Part shown: positions 8,267 to 17,709 of the stretch, piece by piece | Position numbering within the stretch: position 1 is the stretch's first letter | Layout: the number at the start of each line of letters is the position of its first letter | NCBI RefSeq assembly: GCF_013340205.1 | Contig: NZ_BJTG01000011.1 | Location: forward strand, 1 to 64,000 | Direction: 5' to 3' | DNA from: Anaeromyxobacter diazotrophicus | GTDB taxonomy: Bacteria; Myxococcota; Myxococcia; Myxococcales; Anaeromyxobacteraceae | Length of the DNA: 64,000 nt | The notes under the pieces: model-generated | The model's input: only the letters and a program-made list of their open reading frames with translations | Told to the model about the DNA's origin: nothing | Databases searched by the model: none | Position numbers and translations under genes: made by a program

Positions 8267-10053
8267 GGCTCCTCGGCTCCGGGCGGGGCTCCTCGGGCCC
8301 GCCGCGGCGCCGGCTCCGCGCGGTGCTCCTCGGGCTCCTCGCGGCGGCGGCGTGCGGGGGAGGCGCGCCCGCGTACGACGCAGGCATCGACGGCGCCTAC
8401 CTCGTCCAGAGCTCCCAGGACTACGCCGGCACCGTCCCGCTGGTGCAGGGCCGGGCGGGGCTCCTCCGCGTCTTCCTCAGCGCCAAGCTCCCCGGCCTCG
8501 CGGCCCCCGCGGTGCGGGCGCGGCTGTACGACGCCGCGGGGGCGCTGCTCCAGACCTACGCGGCCACGGCCCAGCCGCCGCCCACCGCGCTCCCCGCCGC
8601 CGTGAGCGAGGCGTCGCTCGCCGGGTCGTGGAACTTCGCGATCCCCGCCGCCGACGTCCAGCCCGGCCGCTACCTCGTCGCTGAGATCGATCCGGTCGCC
8701 GGCGTCCCGGCCAGCCGCACCCGGACGAGCTTCCGCTACCCCGCCTCCGGCACCCTCGACGTGCGCGCGGTCCCGGCGGTCGCGATCACCGTCGTCCCGG
8801 TGGTGCAAGCGCCCGCCGGGCTGACGCCGCTCGAGCCGCTCGTGGCCGGCGTCGAGCCGGCCGGCGGCGTGCGCACGGTGGACGGATGGCTCGACCGGGC
8901 GAGGCGCATCCACCCGCTGTCCGAGGCCAGCGCCGCGCTCGGGGCCACCTACACCACGAGCACCGTCCTCGGCGCCGACGGCTCCGGCTGGTCGGCCCTG
9001 CTCGCCGAGCTCGAGCAGAAGCGGGTCGTGGACGGGAGCCCGAACAGCTACCTCGGCGCGGTGCGCGTGAGCTACACCTCGGGCACGGCCGGGATCGCCT
9101 ACGCGCTCTCCGCGCGCCGGCCCGCCTCGGTCCTGGTCTGGGACGCGGGGTCCACGCCCGACAATCCCCTCTACCAGAAGGCCGCCGCGCACGAGGTCGG
9201 GCACCTCCTGGGCCTGCTGCACGCGCCGTGCGGGATCCCGCCGGCGACCGCGGATACGGGCTGGCCCACCGGTCCGACCTACGCCGGGGCCCACATCGGC
9301 GTGTTCGGGTGGGATCCGCTCGACGGCTCGGTGAAGGACCCGGCCTCGGTCTACGACCTCATGAGCTACTGCGGGAGGCTCGAGACCACCTGGACGAGCG
9401 ACTACGGCTACCGCCGCGTCCTGAGCTTCCTGGGCGCGGTGCCGGCGACCGCGACCGCGACCGCGAGCAGGGCCGCGACCGCGACCGCCGTGGTCTCCCG
9501 CCAGCCGTGCCTGGTGGTCGCGGGCCGGGTACGCGAGGGAAAGGTCGAGGTCGAGCCCGCCTACGCGGTCGACACGATCCCGAGCGCCGTGTCTCCGGGC
9601 GAGTACGAGTTCGAGCTCGTGGACGGGGCCGGCGCCACGCTGTCCTCCGTCGCCTTCGCGCCCGCGCCCGTCGCCGCCGAGCGGGAGGGCGAGGCCGAGG
9701 AGCGGCACTTCGCGCTCGCGGTTCCCCTCGCCCGCGGCTGGGCCGACGCCGTGCGCGGGCTCGTGGTCCGCGAGCGCGGGGCGGTCGTGTACCGCCGCGC
9801 GCTGGCCGTCTCGCCGGGCGCGGTCGCGGTCGCCGCCGCGCCGGTCGCCGTGCGCGCCGCCTCCCGCCGCCACGCCCAGCTCAGCTGGGACGCGGCGGCC
9901 CACCCCGGCGCCCTGGTCCGCGACGCGCGGACGGGCGAGGTGCTGGCCTTTCTCCGCGGCGGGGCGGGCGTGGTGCAGACCGCCGCCCCCGAGCTCGAGG
10001 TGGTGCTCTCGGACGACGTGAGCGCGAGCCACCGGGTGGTGGTCGCGCCCTGA
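8263..10053 (+). CDS. Secreted lipoprotein metalloprotease of metzincin type
   Basis: 596 residues, starting at GTG 8263 inside the GTGA overlap with the upstream kinase; an upstream extension of the frame would run through the kinase and is rejected. The N-terminus has a basic segment, a hydrophobic core and LLAAAACGG, a lipoprotein cleavage site. The catalytic signature HEVGHLLGLLH begins at His310 and fits the metzincin pattern HExxHxxGxxH. About 55 residues later, LMSYC (Met367) supplies the Met-turn. The N-terminal third reads like beta-sandwich repeats. The C-terminal ~200 residues are beta-rich and hydrophilic. It probably sits on the outer surface and cuts protein. The closest families I would consider are M66 or M12-like peptidases. 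Confidence 0.85.
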   Translation: MRLLGSGRGSSGPPRRRLRAVLLGLLAAAACGGGAPAYDAGIDGAYLVQSSQDYAGTVPLVQGRAGLLRVFLSAKLPGLAAPAVRARLYDAAGALLQTYAATAQPPPTALPAAVSEASLAGSWNFAIPAADVQPGRYLVAEIDPVAGVPASRTRTSFRYPASGTLDVRAVPAVAITVVPVVQAPAGLTPLEPLVAGVEPAGGVRTVDGWLDRARRIHPLSEASAALGATYTTSTVLGADGSGWSALLAELEQKRVVDGSPNSYLGAVRVSYTSGTAGIAYALSARRPASVLVWDAGSTPDNPLYQKAAAHEVGHLLGLLHAPCGIPPATADTGWPTGPTYAGAHIGVFGWDPLDGSVKDPASVYDLMSYCGRLETTWTSDYGYRRVLSFLGAVPATATATASRAATATAVVSRQPCLVVAGRVREGKVEVEPAYAVDTIPSAVSPGEYEFELVDGAGATLSSVAFAPAPVAAEREGEAEERHFALAVPLARGWADAVRGLVVRERGAVVYRRALAVSPGAVAVAAAPVAVRAASRRHAQLSWDAAAHPGALVRDARTGEVLAFLRGGAGVVQTAAPELEVVLSDDVSASHRVVVAP

Positions 10054-10060
10054 GCCACGA

Positions 10061-11353
10061 TCAGGCGCCCCGCGAGATGAGGCCGTGGAGGAGGTCGGCG
10101 CGGTCCACGATGCCGGCGAGGCGGCCGGCTGCGTCGGTGACGGCGAGCACCTTGTCCTGGCCGCGGAGCATGGTCGCGATGGCCTCGGAGAGGAGCGCGT
10201 CCTCGCGGACGGTGGCGACGGCCCGGGTCATGACGTCCGCCGCGGTGTGCCCGCGCGTGTGCGCCGCGAGGGACTCCTCGCCCTGGCCGCGCCCGAAGGG
10301 CAGGCGCTGCATGAGCGAGCGGATCGCCCCGGGGCGCAGCGCCGGCGTGACGCGCTCGAGCAACTCGGCGTCGGTGACGAGCCCCACGGGCTTCCGGTCG
10401 CGGTCCACCACCAGGGCGCGGTTGAGCCGGGTGGAGACGACCGCCTGGAAGACCTCCGCCAGCGGCGACTCCGGCTGGACGGTGGGGACGTCGCGCCGCA
10501 TCACCCGTGCGATGGGCTGATCGCCTTCGAGCCCCAGCTCGCGGGGCCGCGGCTCCTTCCCCCCGAACCCGCCGCCGGCCCGGCGCAGGAGATCGAGCCG
10601 GCTCACCATCCCCACCAGCGCGCCGCGATCGTCCACGACCGGGAGGCGCTTCAGGCGGCGGCGCACCATCAGCTCGGCGGCGGCGGGAAGCGAGGCGAGC
10701 TCGCCGACGGTGACGGGGCCGGAGGTCATCACCTCGGCTGCCGTCAGGCCCTGCCGCGACAGCGGCTCGAGCACCTCGCGCAGCTCGGGGCGCTCGAGCC
10801 GCCGCAGCAGATCGAGCCGGACGCCCAGTCCGCCCCGGTGCACGAGGTCGCCGTTGGTGATGATGCCGACCGGCCGCCCCTGCTCCACCACCGGGACCGC
10901 CCGGTACGTCTTCCGGAGCATGAGCTCCACCACCTCGGGCAGCGGTGCCGAGGGCGCCACCGAGGCGACCTCACGGCTCATGACCTCGCGCACCGCGACG
11001 GTGGGGGCGAGATCGCGGAGCGGGTGCGGCTCGAACAGGAGGATGTCCGTGTCGTCCACCGTGATGAGGCCGTGGCGGACCAGCGCGCGCAGCCGCGGGG
11101 CGAGCCGCTCGACCTCCTCGGGCCGGTCGATCCACTCGACCACGACCGGGAGCTGCCAGGGGACGTCCGCGAGCGTGCTGAGGTGGATGCGGCCGGCGGC
11201 CCCGAACCCCTCGAGCCCCTTCAGCACGGTGGCGCCCTGGGCGTCCTCGGCCCTCAGGAGCTCCAGGATCGCGAGGTGCAGCGGCTTGCCGTGCACCCGG
11301 TCGCCCTCGTTCACGTAGATCCGGACCCGCTTCGCCTTGCCCAGGATCTCCAT
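10061..11353 (-). CDS. DUF190 (PII-like) protein fused to four CBS domains
   Basis: 430 residues. Residues 2-105 match DUF190: RVRIYVNEGD near the start, HLAILELLR, GLEGFG and the strand VVVEWID. Members of this family have a PII-like ferredoxin fold. Four CBS modules follow as two Bateman pairs at about 125-262 and 285-428, each with the pattern V.....LPVV....G...G.V.....L. CBS pairs bind adenine nucleotides, so the protein probably reads cell energy state. GAGGAGG lies five bases before the ATG. The gene is transcribed alone, tail to tail with the protease gene seven bases away. Its target is not visible; some DUF190 proteins sit beside transporters or channels, but none is adjacent here. 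Confidence 0.88.
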   Translation of the reverse strand: MEILGKAKRVRIYVNEGDRVHGKPLHLAILELLRAEDAQGATVLKGLEGFGAAGRIHLSTLADVPWQLPVVVEWIDRPEEVERLAPRLRALVRHGLITVDDTDILLFEPHPLRDLAPTVAVREVMSREVASVAPSAPLPEVVELMLRKTYRAVPVVEQGRPVGIITNGDLVHRGGLGVRLDLLRRLERPELREVLEPLSRQGLTAAEVMTSGPVTVGELASLPAAAELMVRRRLKRLPVVDDRGALVGMVSRLDLLRRAGGGFGGKEPRPRELGLEGDQPIARVMRRDVPTVQPESPLAEVFQAVVSTRLNRALVVDRDRKPVGLVTDAELLERVTPALRPGAIRSLMQRLPFGRGQGEESLAAHTRGHTAADVMTRAVATVREDALLSEAIATMLRGQDKVLAVTDAAGRLAGIVDRADLLHGLISRGA

Positions 11354-11603
11354 GCTCGCCTCCTCGACCGGCCGGCGATCTCATACGCGCCCCCGGGCGA
11401 GGGCGCCCGCCGGTCGCGGCCTGCGACGCCGCCAGGCGCCTCGGCCGGGGCTGTCGCCGCCGCGGGCCCAGCCGCCCGCGTGCCTGGCGGGGGAGCCTCC
11501 GGTTGGTTCGTGAACGGCCGCGCGCACGCCCCCAGGCTGCCTCGACGCCGAGCGCCCGCCGGGTTCCCCTCGCGCGGCTACCCCGCTCGCCAGGAGAGAC
11601 GAA

Positions 11604-13097
11604 ATGCCACACCCACGGCTGTCGCTGTCCGCCCTCGCCTTCGCCGCGGTCCTCCCGTCGCTCGCCGCCGCCGCGCCGTCGAGGTGCGAGCGGCTCGTCG
11701 CCGCGCTCTCCAGCCAGCTCGCCGACGTGACCTGCTTCGAGAGCGCCGACCTCACCACCGCTAACGCGTCCACCACGCCGCTCGACAACTCGCTGCCGGG
11801 CCTTCCGGCCGGCGCGTTCACGCCCAGGACCGATCGCGCCGTGCTGGTGGCGGCGCCGCCCCGCGGCACGCCCATCACCCGCGCGGTGCCCGGCGTCCAG
11901 CTCCAGGCCCGGTTCGCCGGCGATCCGACCGGCGAGGCGCGCTTCCTGCTGCGGCTGCCGGACGGGTGGAACGGGCGGCTGGTGGTGGCGGGCGCCTCCT
12001 CCCAGCGCAGCGAGTTCAACGGCGACTTCGCCTGGAGCGACTACGTCGTGCAGAAGGGCTACGCCTACGCCTCCCAGAACAAGGGGGTCTTCAACTTCAA
12101 GCTGGCGGCCGTGAGCGCCACGCCGCCCGCCGATCCGCTGCCGTGCCGCCTCAACCCCGGCTCGCCGGTGTGGGTCCACTTCTACGACGACGACCCGGGG
12201 CAGCCGTTCACGCGCTGGTCGGAGGTCATGCTGGACGCCGCCGCCGCGGCCCGGCGCGGCGTGCGGGCGCACTACGGCGAGCCGCCGCGCTACACCTACG
12301 CGGTCGGGACGTCGAACGGCGGGTACCAGGTGCGCCGCGCCGTCGAGCTGGCGCCCCACCTGTTCGACGGCGGGGTGGACTGGGAGGGCACCTTCGTCGA
12401 CGCGGGCGCCCCGAACCTCCTCACCGACCTGCCGCCGGCGGTGCTGAACTGGCCGGACTACCTCGCCTCCGGGAAGAGCAGCACCAGCACCGCCTACCGG
12501 AACTTCCTGGCGGCGGGCTACCCGCCCGACCTCGTCTCGGGCGCGGACTCGCTGTGGACCCACCACTGGGCGAGCTACTGGGAGCTGACCGAGTGCCAGT
12601 GGCAGAAGCGGCTCGACCCCAGCTACGACACCTACGGCGCGGGCACCGCCGGCTACAACTACCTGGCGCGGCTCTCCGCCTCCGACGTCGGCGCGCAGCT
12701 CGCCGCCATCGCCACCACCGGGCGCATCCAGCGGCCGCTCGTGACCGTGGCCGGGACGATGGACGCGCTCCTGCCCATCGACCACCACGCGCGGGCGTAC
12801 GCGCGCAAGGTGGCCGCGGGGCTGGCGGAGCGCGGCCACGGGGAGGGGGAGGAGGAGGGGAGGGCCCCGGACTACCGGCTCTACGAGGTCCAGAACGGCA
12901 ACCACATCGAGTCCTACGCCGATCTCTTCCCGCAGCTGCAGCTCGTCCTGCCCCACGCGCACGCCGCGTTCGACCTGCTGGTCGCGCACGTCGAGGCCGG
13001 CGCGGCGCTCCCGGCCGACCAGTGCGTCCCGCCCGGCGGCGCCATCGCGGGCGCGCCCGCGCAGCCGGGCCACTGCGCGGCGCTGTTCGCGCCCTGA
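11604..13097 (+). CDS. Secreted alpha/beta hydrolase, tannase/esterase-like
   Basis: 497 residues with a signal peptide (about 1-23, ending SLAAAA). AGGAGA lies eight bases before the ATG. The nucleophile motif is GTSNGGY near residue 235, with LPDGWNGRLVVAGASS upstream as a likely oxyanion strand. Downstream MDALLP and NGNHIES supply the probable Asp and His of the triad. This pattern fits secreted tannase/feruloyl esterase-like enzymes. The 3-hydroxybutyrate oligomer hydrolase family is an alternative I cannot exclude. Several Cys in the mature part may form disulfides. It stands alone, convergent with the sigma-54 regulator gene six bases away. Substrate unknown. Confidence 0.75.
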   Translation: MPHPRLSLSALAFAAVLPSLAAAAPSRCERLVAALSSQLADVTCFESADLTTANASTTPLDNSLPGLPAGAFTPRTDRAVLVAAPPRGTPITRAVPGVQLQARFAGDPTGEARFLLRLPDGWNGRLVVAGASSQRSEFNGDFAWSDYVVQKGYAYASQNKGVFNFKLAAVSATPPADPLPCRLNPGSPVWVHFYDDDPGQPFTRWSEVMLDAAAAARRGVRAHYGEPPRYTYAVGTSNGGYQVRRAVELAPHLFDGGVDWEGTFVDAGAPNLLTDLPPAVLNWPDYLASGKSSTSTAYRNFLAAGYPPDLVSGADSLWTHHWASYWELTECQWQKRLDPSYDTYGAGTAGYNYLARLSASDVGAQLAAIATTGRIQRPLVTVAGTMDALLPIDHHARAYARKVAAGLAERGHGEGEEEGRAPDYRLYEVQNGNHIESYADLFPQLQLVLPHAHAAFDLLVAHVEAGAALPADQCVPPGGAIAGAPAQPGHCAALFAP

Positions 13098-13103
13098 CGG
13101 AGG

Positions 13104-14432
13104 TCACTCCGGCGGTCGCTCGCCCAGGCTGGCGAGCATGGAGTAGAGCCGGCGGCGCGTGATCCCGAGCAGCTGGGCCGCGTGGGTCTTGTTGCCGCCG
13201 GCGCGCTCCAGCGCGGCGAGCAGGAGGTCGCGCTCGAAGGCGTCGAGCTGGAAGCCCTCGCCCAGCAGCTCGGCGGCGCCGCGGCTGCGGCCCGCCGGGC
13301 CGCTCGGGGCGACGTGCGCGGGGCCGATCCCGCCCTCGCCGGCCAGGATGAGCGCGCGCTGCAGCGCGTTCTCGAGCTCGCGGACGTTTCCGGGCCAGCG
13401 GTGCGCCGCGAGCCGCTGGCGCGCCGCGGGCTCGAGCTTGTCGGCCGGCAAGCCGCGCGCGGCGAGGAACCGCTCCGCGAGGGGGAGCACGTCCTCGGGG
13501 CGATCGCGCAGCGGCGGGACCCGGATCGCGAACACGTCCAGGCGGTAGTAGAAGTCCTCGCGGAACGCGCCCTCCGCGACGGCGGCGGCGAGGTCGCGGT
13601 TCGTGGCGGCGACGACGCGGACGTCGACCGTCCGCGGCTCGGTCGCCCCCAGCGGCACGAACGTGCGCTCCTGCAGGAACCTGAGCAGCTTCACCTGGGT
13701 GGCGGCCGGCAGCTCGCCGATCTCGTCGAGGAAGAGCGTGCCGCCGTCCGCCGCGGCGAGGTGGCCGGCCTTCCGCTGCACCGCGCCGGTGAAGGCGCCC
13801 TTCTCGTGCCCGAAGAGCTCCCCCTCGAGCAGGGTCTCCGGCAGCGCGGCGCAGTGGACCTCGACGAAGGGACCCGAGGCGCGGCGGCTCTGGAAGTGGA
13901 CGTAGCGCGCGAGCTGGCTCTTGCCGGTGCCGCTCTCGCCCAGCAGGAGGACGGTGGCGTCGGTCGGGGCGACCTGCCGCGCCGCCGCGAGCACCGCCTT
14001 CATGGCCGCGCTCTCCGCCACCAGGTCGGGGGTGAGCTGGCGCAGGAGCCGGTCGCCGCGGGCGGCGGCGCCGCGCTGCTCGGCGAGCCGCCGCACGCGC
14101 AGGCGCAGCTCGTCGAGCGCGAACGGCTTCGTCACGTAGTCCGCCGCGCCGGCCTTCATGGCGGCGACCGCGCTCTCGGCCGTCCCGAAGGCGGTCATCA
14201 CGATCACCTCCGGGGGCGACGGCAGCGCCCGCGCCGCCTGCAGCACCGCCAGGCCGTCCACGTCCGGCATGCGGAGGTCGGTCACCACCACGTCGCAGGA
14301 GCGCTCGGCCAGCAGCGCCAGGGCCTCGCGGCCGCCGCCCGCGCGCACCACGGCGTGGCCGTCGAGCTCCAGCGCCTGGGTGACGTACTTCCCCAGCTTG
14401 GGTTCGTCGTCGACGACGAGGACGCAGGCCAT
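13104..14432 (-). CDS. Sigma-54-dependent response regulator, NtrC type
   Basis: 442 residues in the standard order: receiver (1-120; VVDDEPKLG, phosphorylated Asp in VVTDLRMPD, Lys in TKPFALDEL), AAA+ activator (about 135-375) and Fis-type helix-turn-helix at the end (GNKTHAAQLLGITRRRLY). The ATPase has Walker A GESGTGKS and an intact sigma-54 contact loop GAFTGA. It is the last gene of the leftward operon 18120-13104, eight bases after its sensor kinase, so it is almost surely the kinase's partner. Obvious target promoters are those of its own operon and of the divergent Met-rich lipoprotein, though I found only a weak -24/-12 match in that gap. Confidence 0.93.
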   Translation of the reverse strand: MACVLVVDDEPKLGKYVTQALELDGHAVVRAGGGREALALLAERSCDVVVTDLRMPDVDGLAVLQAARALPSPPEVIVMTAFGTAESAVAAMKAGAADYVTKPFALDELRLRVRRLAEQRGAAARGDRLLRQLTPDLVAESAAMKAVLAAARQVAPTDATVLLLGESGTGKSQLARYVHFQSRRASGPFVEVHCAALPETLLEGELFGHEKGAFTGAVQRKAGHLAAADGGTLFLDEIGELPAATQVKLLRFLQERTFVPLGATEPRTVDVRVVAATNRDLAAAVAEGAFREDFYYRLDVFAIRVPPLRDRPEDVLPLAERFLAARGLPADKLEPAARQRLAAHRWPGNVRELENALQRALILAGEGGIGPAHVAPSGPAGRSRGAAELLGEGFQLDAFERDLLLAALERAGGNKTHAAQLLGITRRRLYSMLASLGERPPE

Positions 14433-14440
14433 GGCGGTAT

Positions 14441-15688
14441 CTACCCTCTCCGGAGCGGCAGGCGCAGCTCGAAGGTGGTTCCGGCCGGACCGGTGCCGGC
14501 CAGCTCGAGCGAGCCGCCGTGGCGCGCGACGATGCGGCGCGAGAGGGCGAGTCCGAGCCCGGTGCCCTCGGCGCGGCCGGTCGCGAACGGCTCGAACAGG
14601 CGCGCCTTCAGCTGGGGCGCGATGCCGGGGCCGTCGTCGGCCACGCGCAGGCGGAGCTCGGAGTCGCGCGCCTCCCCCGACACCTTCACCCGGCCCGCGC
14701 CCGCCTCGGCGGCGTTCTGGAGCAGGTTCGAGACCACCTGCCGCAGCCGCCCCTCGTCGCCGCGGAGGGTGGCCGGCGGCAGCTCCAGCTCCACCGCCAC
14801 GCCGGGGTGGGTGTGCGCGAGGCCCTGCGCCGCGTCAGCCGCGAGCCGGGCGAGGTCGCACTCCGCCTCGACCAGCGCCGGCTCGCGCGCGAGATCGAGG
14901 AAGTCCTGGGTCAGCCGGCGCAGCCGCTCGACCTCGCCCAGCACGTCGCCCAGCGCCTCGCGATCCGGCGGCGCGAGGCGCGGCCCCCCGCGCTCCTGCA
15001 TGAGCTCCACCGCGCCGCGGATGATGCCGATGGGGTTGCGGATCTCGTGCGCCGCCATGGCCGCCATCCGCGCCATGGCGTCGCCGCGGGCCGCGCGCTC
15101 CGCCGCCTCGGCGCGCGCCGCCTCGCCGCGCGCCCACTGCCGCGCCAGCGCGGCCAGGGCCAGCGCGCCGAGCGCCGCCAGCGCGACGGCCGCCCACAGC
15201 GCCCGCCGCAGCCGGTCGCGCGGGGCGAGGAACGACTGCCCGGCCTCGAGCCCCAGCACCGCCTCGACGCGCCCGTCGCGCCCGCGGATGGGGAAGTAGC
15301 CGGTGGCGATGCGCACGTCCGCCACCGACCAGGCGAAGGCGATGGAGGCCTCGCCCCCGAGCGCGCGCGCGACGCGGGCGGCGTCCACCCGCAGGAGGTC
15401 GGCCGGCGCGGGCGCCGGCCCGGTCGCGTCGGCCAGGACGCGCAGTGACGGCGAGACGAGGTAGGCCCCCTCGAGCTCGTTCGCGCGCATGACGCCCCGG
15501 AGCGTCTCGGCGTCGCCCCCGCGCGCCAGCAGCTCGGCCGCGGTCTCGCCGGCGCCGCGCAGGCGCTCCTCCAGGACCCGGTCGAGGGCGGCCGCCGCCG
15601 TCCGGTGGAGCGCGAACGTGGCGGCGAGCGCGCCGGCGAGCGCGATCGCCGCGGCGGCCAGGGGGGCGAGCGCGCGCGGCGCGATCAC
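14441..15688 (-). CDS. Membrane sensor histidine kinase
   Basis: 415 residues from GTG 15688, which overlaps the stop of the upstream gene as GTGA; the longer open frame reaching 17047 overlaps the barrel gene and is rejected. A transmembrane helix (about 6-28) and a second at about 165-190 enclose an extracytoplasmic domain of about 135 residues, probably a small Cache-like sensor. Then come HisKA with HEIRNPIGI and HATPase with VADDGPGI and GTGLGLALS. It should phosphorylate the regulator encoded just downstream. The signal is unknown. The upstream genes encode a beta-barrel protein and a Met-rich secreted protein, so an envelope or metal signal is a reasonable guess. Confidence 0.9.
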   Translation of the reverse strand: MIAPRALAPLAAAAIALAGALAATFALHRTAAAALDRVLEERLRGAGETAAELLARGGDAETLRGVMRANELEGAYLVSPSLRVLADATGPAPAPADLLRVDAARVARALGGEASIAFAWSVADVRIATGYFPIRGRDGRVEAVLGLEAGQSFLAPRDRLRRALWAAVALAALGALALAALARQWARGEAARAEAAERAARGDAMARMAAMAAHEIRNPIGIIRGAVELMQERGGPRLAPPDREALGDVLGEVERLRRLTQDFLDLAREPALVEAECDLARLAADAAQGLAHTHPGVAVELELPPATLRGDEGRLRQVVSNLLQNAAEAGAGRVKVSGEARDSELRLRVADDGPGIAPQLKARLFEPFATGRAEGTGLGLALSRRIVARHGGSLELAGTGPAGTTFELRLPLRRG

Positions 15689-17091
15689 AGGCCCCCCACC
15701 CAGCCCAGGCCGACCGCCGGCGCGACGCGCAGGTAGGCGAAGGCGGAGGCGTTCGACCAGACCTGCCGCGCCTCGAGGGACGCCTGGAGGAAGAGCCGGG
15801 CCGTGAGCTCCCACTCGAGCGCCGCGCCGCCGCCCAGGGAGGTGTCGGCGCGCGTCAGCCCGAGCTGCGGGTCGAGGGCGTCGTAGCCGCGCCACGCGAG
15901 CGCCGCGCCCAGCACCACGCGCAGCGCGGGCGCCGCGTCGAGCCGCAGCTCGACGCGCGGCCCGTGCTCGACGAACGAGAGCTGCGAGAGGTCGGTCGCG
16001 TCGCGCGCGACCCGGTAGCCGGCGAGCGCGCGCGCCCACCGCGCCAGCTGGACGGAGGCGCTGGCCTCGGCGGTCTGGAAGGCGCCGGAGAAGGGCTGGT
16101 AGAGCGCGCCCTGGTAGCTCTCGAGGCGCAGGGTGTACGACGCGGCCAGCGTGAGCGGTCCGGCCGAGGTCCAGCCCGCCGCGCGCGGGCCGTGCGCGGA
16201 GAGGAACGGCGAGCCGTCGAGGGTGCGGTAGGTGTAGCCGTACTCGGCCGCGAGCCCGCGCGCGGTGCCCCCGAGCTGCCAGCCGGCGGCGCCGGCGAGC
16301 CCCCAGGCGTCGAGCTCGGTGAACCGGAGCTGCTGGTGGAACAGCCCGCGGGCGGCGAGGTAAGGGCCGCTCGGGCCGAGCGGGCGGTAGAGCGCGCCGG
16401 CCGCGACGTCCACCTGGCCGTCGCTGGAGGTGTCGATGGGCGTGCCGCTCGGCGCGAGCTGGGCGTTCGAGTCCCAGCCGGAGGAGACCAGCGCGGAGAC
16501 CACCAGGCGCCCGCTGCGCCGCGCCAGGCGCGCCAGCGGCGCCGCCAGCGCCGAGACCTCGGGGTCCTGGCTGGCCGCGTCGAGCTCGGCCGCGGCCGCC
16601 TCGGCGTCCCCGGCGCGCAGCGCCAGGAGCCCCAGGTACAGCAGGGCCACGTCGCGGTGCGCGGGGTCCTCGCGCGCCGCGGCGAGCGCGTCCCGCGCCC
16701 GGTCGTCCTCGCCGAGCTCGTAGAGGGCGACCCCCTCGAGCAGCGCCGCGGAGGCGCCGGCGCCCGCCGCGCGCGCCTCCGCGAAGGCGCGCGCGGCCTC
16801 GCGCAGCTCGCCCGCCTCCAGCGCGCGCAGCCCGCGCTGGAGCGGGGCCGCGGCGGTCCCCTCGCGGCAGAGCGCGTCGAGCGCCGACCGCGAGGCCTGG
16901 TCGCCGGGGTCCCGCGCCAGCGCCTCGCGGTAGGCGAGCGCAGCGGTCTCGCGCGCGCCCGCCTGGCGCTCGGCGTCGCCCACCTCGCGGTAGGCGCTCG
17001 CGGCCGCCGGATCGGGCGCGCCGGCCGGCGGCGGCGGTGGCGCGCACGGGTCGGCGGCCGCCAGGGCGAGCGCGAGGAGGAGCCCCGTCAT
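15685..17091 (-). CDS. TPR plus outer-membrane beta-barrel protein
   Basis: 468 residues. A short signal peptide (about 1-14) is followed by a Pro-rich linker and Ala-rich helical repeats of TPR type (about 28-190). From about 195 to the end the sequence alternates in the manner of a beta-barrel, with many Trp/Tyr-bounded strands. The layout resembles surface-exposed TPR-barrel proteins such as the Slam family, but the match is structural impression only. It overlaps the upstream TPR gene by four bases (ATGA) and the kinase gene downstream by four (GTGA), so all are translated as a block. It may display or export a partner such as the Met-rich protein of the same operon. Confidence 0.7.
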   Translation of the reverse strand: MTGLLLALALAAADPCAPPPPPAGAPDPAAASAYREVGDAERQAGARETAALAYREALARDPGDQASRSALDALCREGTAAAPLQRGLRALEAGELREAARAFAEARAAGAGASAALLEGVALYELGEDDRARDALAAAREDPAHRDVALLYLGLLALRAGDAEAAAAELDAASQDPEVSALAAPLARLARRSGRLVVSALVSSGWDSNAQLAPSGTPIDTSSDGQVDVAAGALYRPLGPSGPYLAARGLFHQQLRFTELDAWGLAGAAGWQLGGTARGLAAEYGYTYRTLDGSPFLSAHGPRAAGWTSAGPLTLAASYTLRLESYQGALYQPFSGAFQTAEASASVQLARWARALAGYRVARDATDLSQLSFVEHGPRVELRLDAAPALRVVLGAALAWRGYDALDPQLGLTRADTSLGGGAALEWELTARLFLQASLEARQVWSNASAFAYLRVAPAVGLGWVGGL

Positions 17092-17705
17092 CGGGCGCCG
17101 CTCGGGGGCGGCGAGGTCAGCGCGGCGCGCTCGGCGGCCGCCTCGGCCAGGTGGTAGCGGTCGCCCCGGCGGGTGGCCAGCCCCACCGCCTCGTCGCAGT
17201 AGGCGCCGGCGAGCGCGGGGCGCCGGTCGGCGCGCCGCTCGGCGCAGCGCCCGAGGTACCAGTCGATCGACGCGCGCGCGGGCTCGCGCGCCAGCTCGGC
17301 GGCGAGCGCCGCCCGCGTCCGGCGGGCCTGCTCCGCGATGCGCGGGCCGGCGCGCTCGCCCACCTCCCCCAGCAGCCGGTCCGCGCAGAGGTAGAGGCGC
17401 GCGTCGTGGCAGGCGATGGCGCGGTAGTACCCGAGCACCGCGTCGTCGCCGGCCGCATCCGCCGCGGCGAAGACCTCCACCGCCTCCTCGGCGCGCCCCA
17501 GCTTCACGAGGCTGGCGGCGGCGTAGCCGGCCGCCTCCTTCGCCCCGAGGCGCTGCGCCACCCGGAACTCGACGAGGGCGGCCTCGTATCGCCCCTCGCG
17601 GAAGGCCTGGGCGCCGGCGAGCAGGTGCTCCGCGCCGCCGGGCTGTCCGGAGGTCGCCAGCAGGATCTGCAGGGCGAGCAGGAGCGGGGCCATCGCGGCG
17701 GGCAA
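17088..17705 (-). CDS. Secreted TPR-like helical repeat protein
   Basis: 205 residues. A hydrophobic N-terminus (MAPLLLALQILLATS) suggests export; the ATG at 17693 is an alternative start to that at 17705. The rest is helical repeats with the spacing of TPRs (GAQAFREGRYEAALVEFRVA is a typical unit), and three or four units can be traced. Cys residues near the middle (IACHDARLYLCADR) and later are unusual for a TPR protein and may form disulfides in the periplasm. It overlaps the next gene by four bases. It starts four bases after the Met-rich gene ends. Probably an adaptor for the barrel protein. Confidence 0.72.
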   Translation of the reverse strand: MPAAMAPLLLALQILLATSGQPGGAEHLLAGAQAFREGRYEAALVEFRVAQRLGAKEAAGYAAASLVKLGRAEEAVEVFAAADAAGDDAVLGYYRAIACHDARLYLCADRLLGEVGERAGPRIAEQARRTRAALAAELAREPARASIDWYLGRCAERRADRRPALAGAYCDEAVGLATRRGDRYHLAEAAAERAALTSPPPSGAR

Positions 17706-17709
17706 CGGC

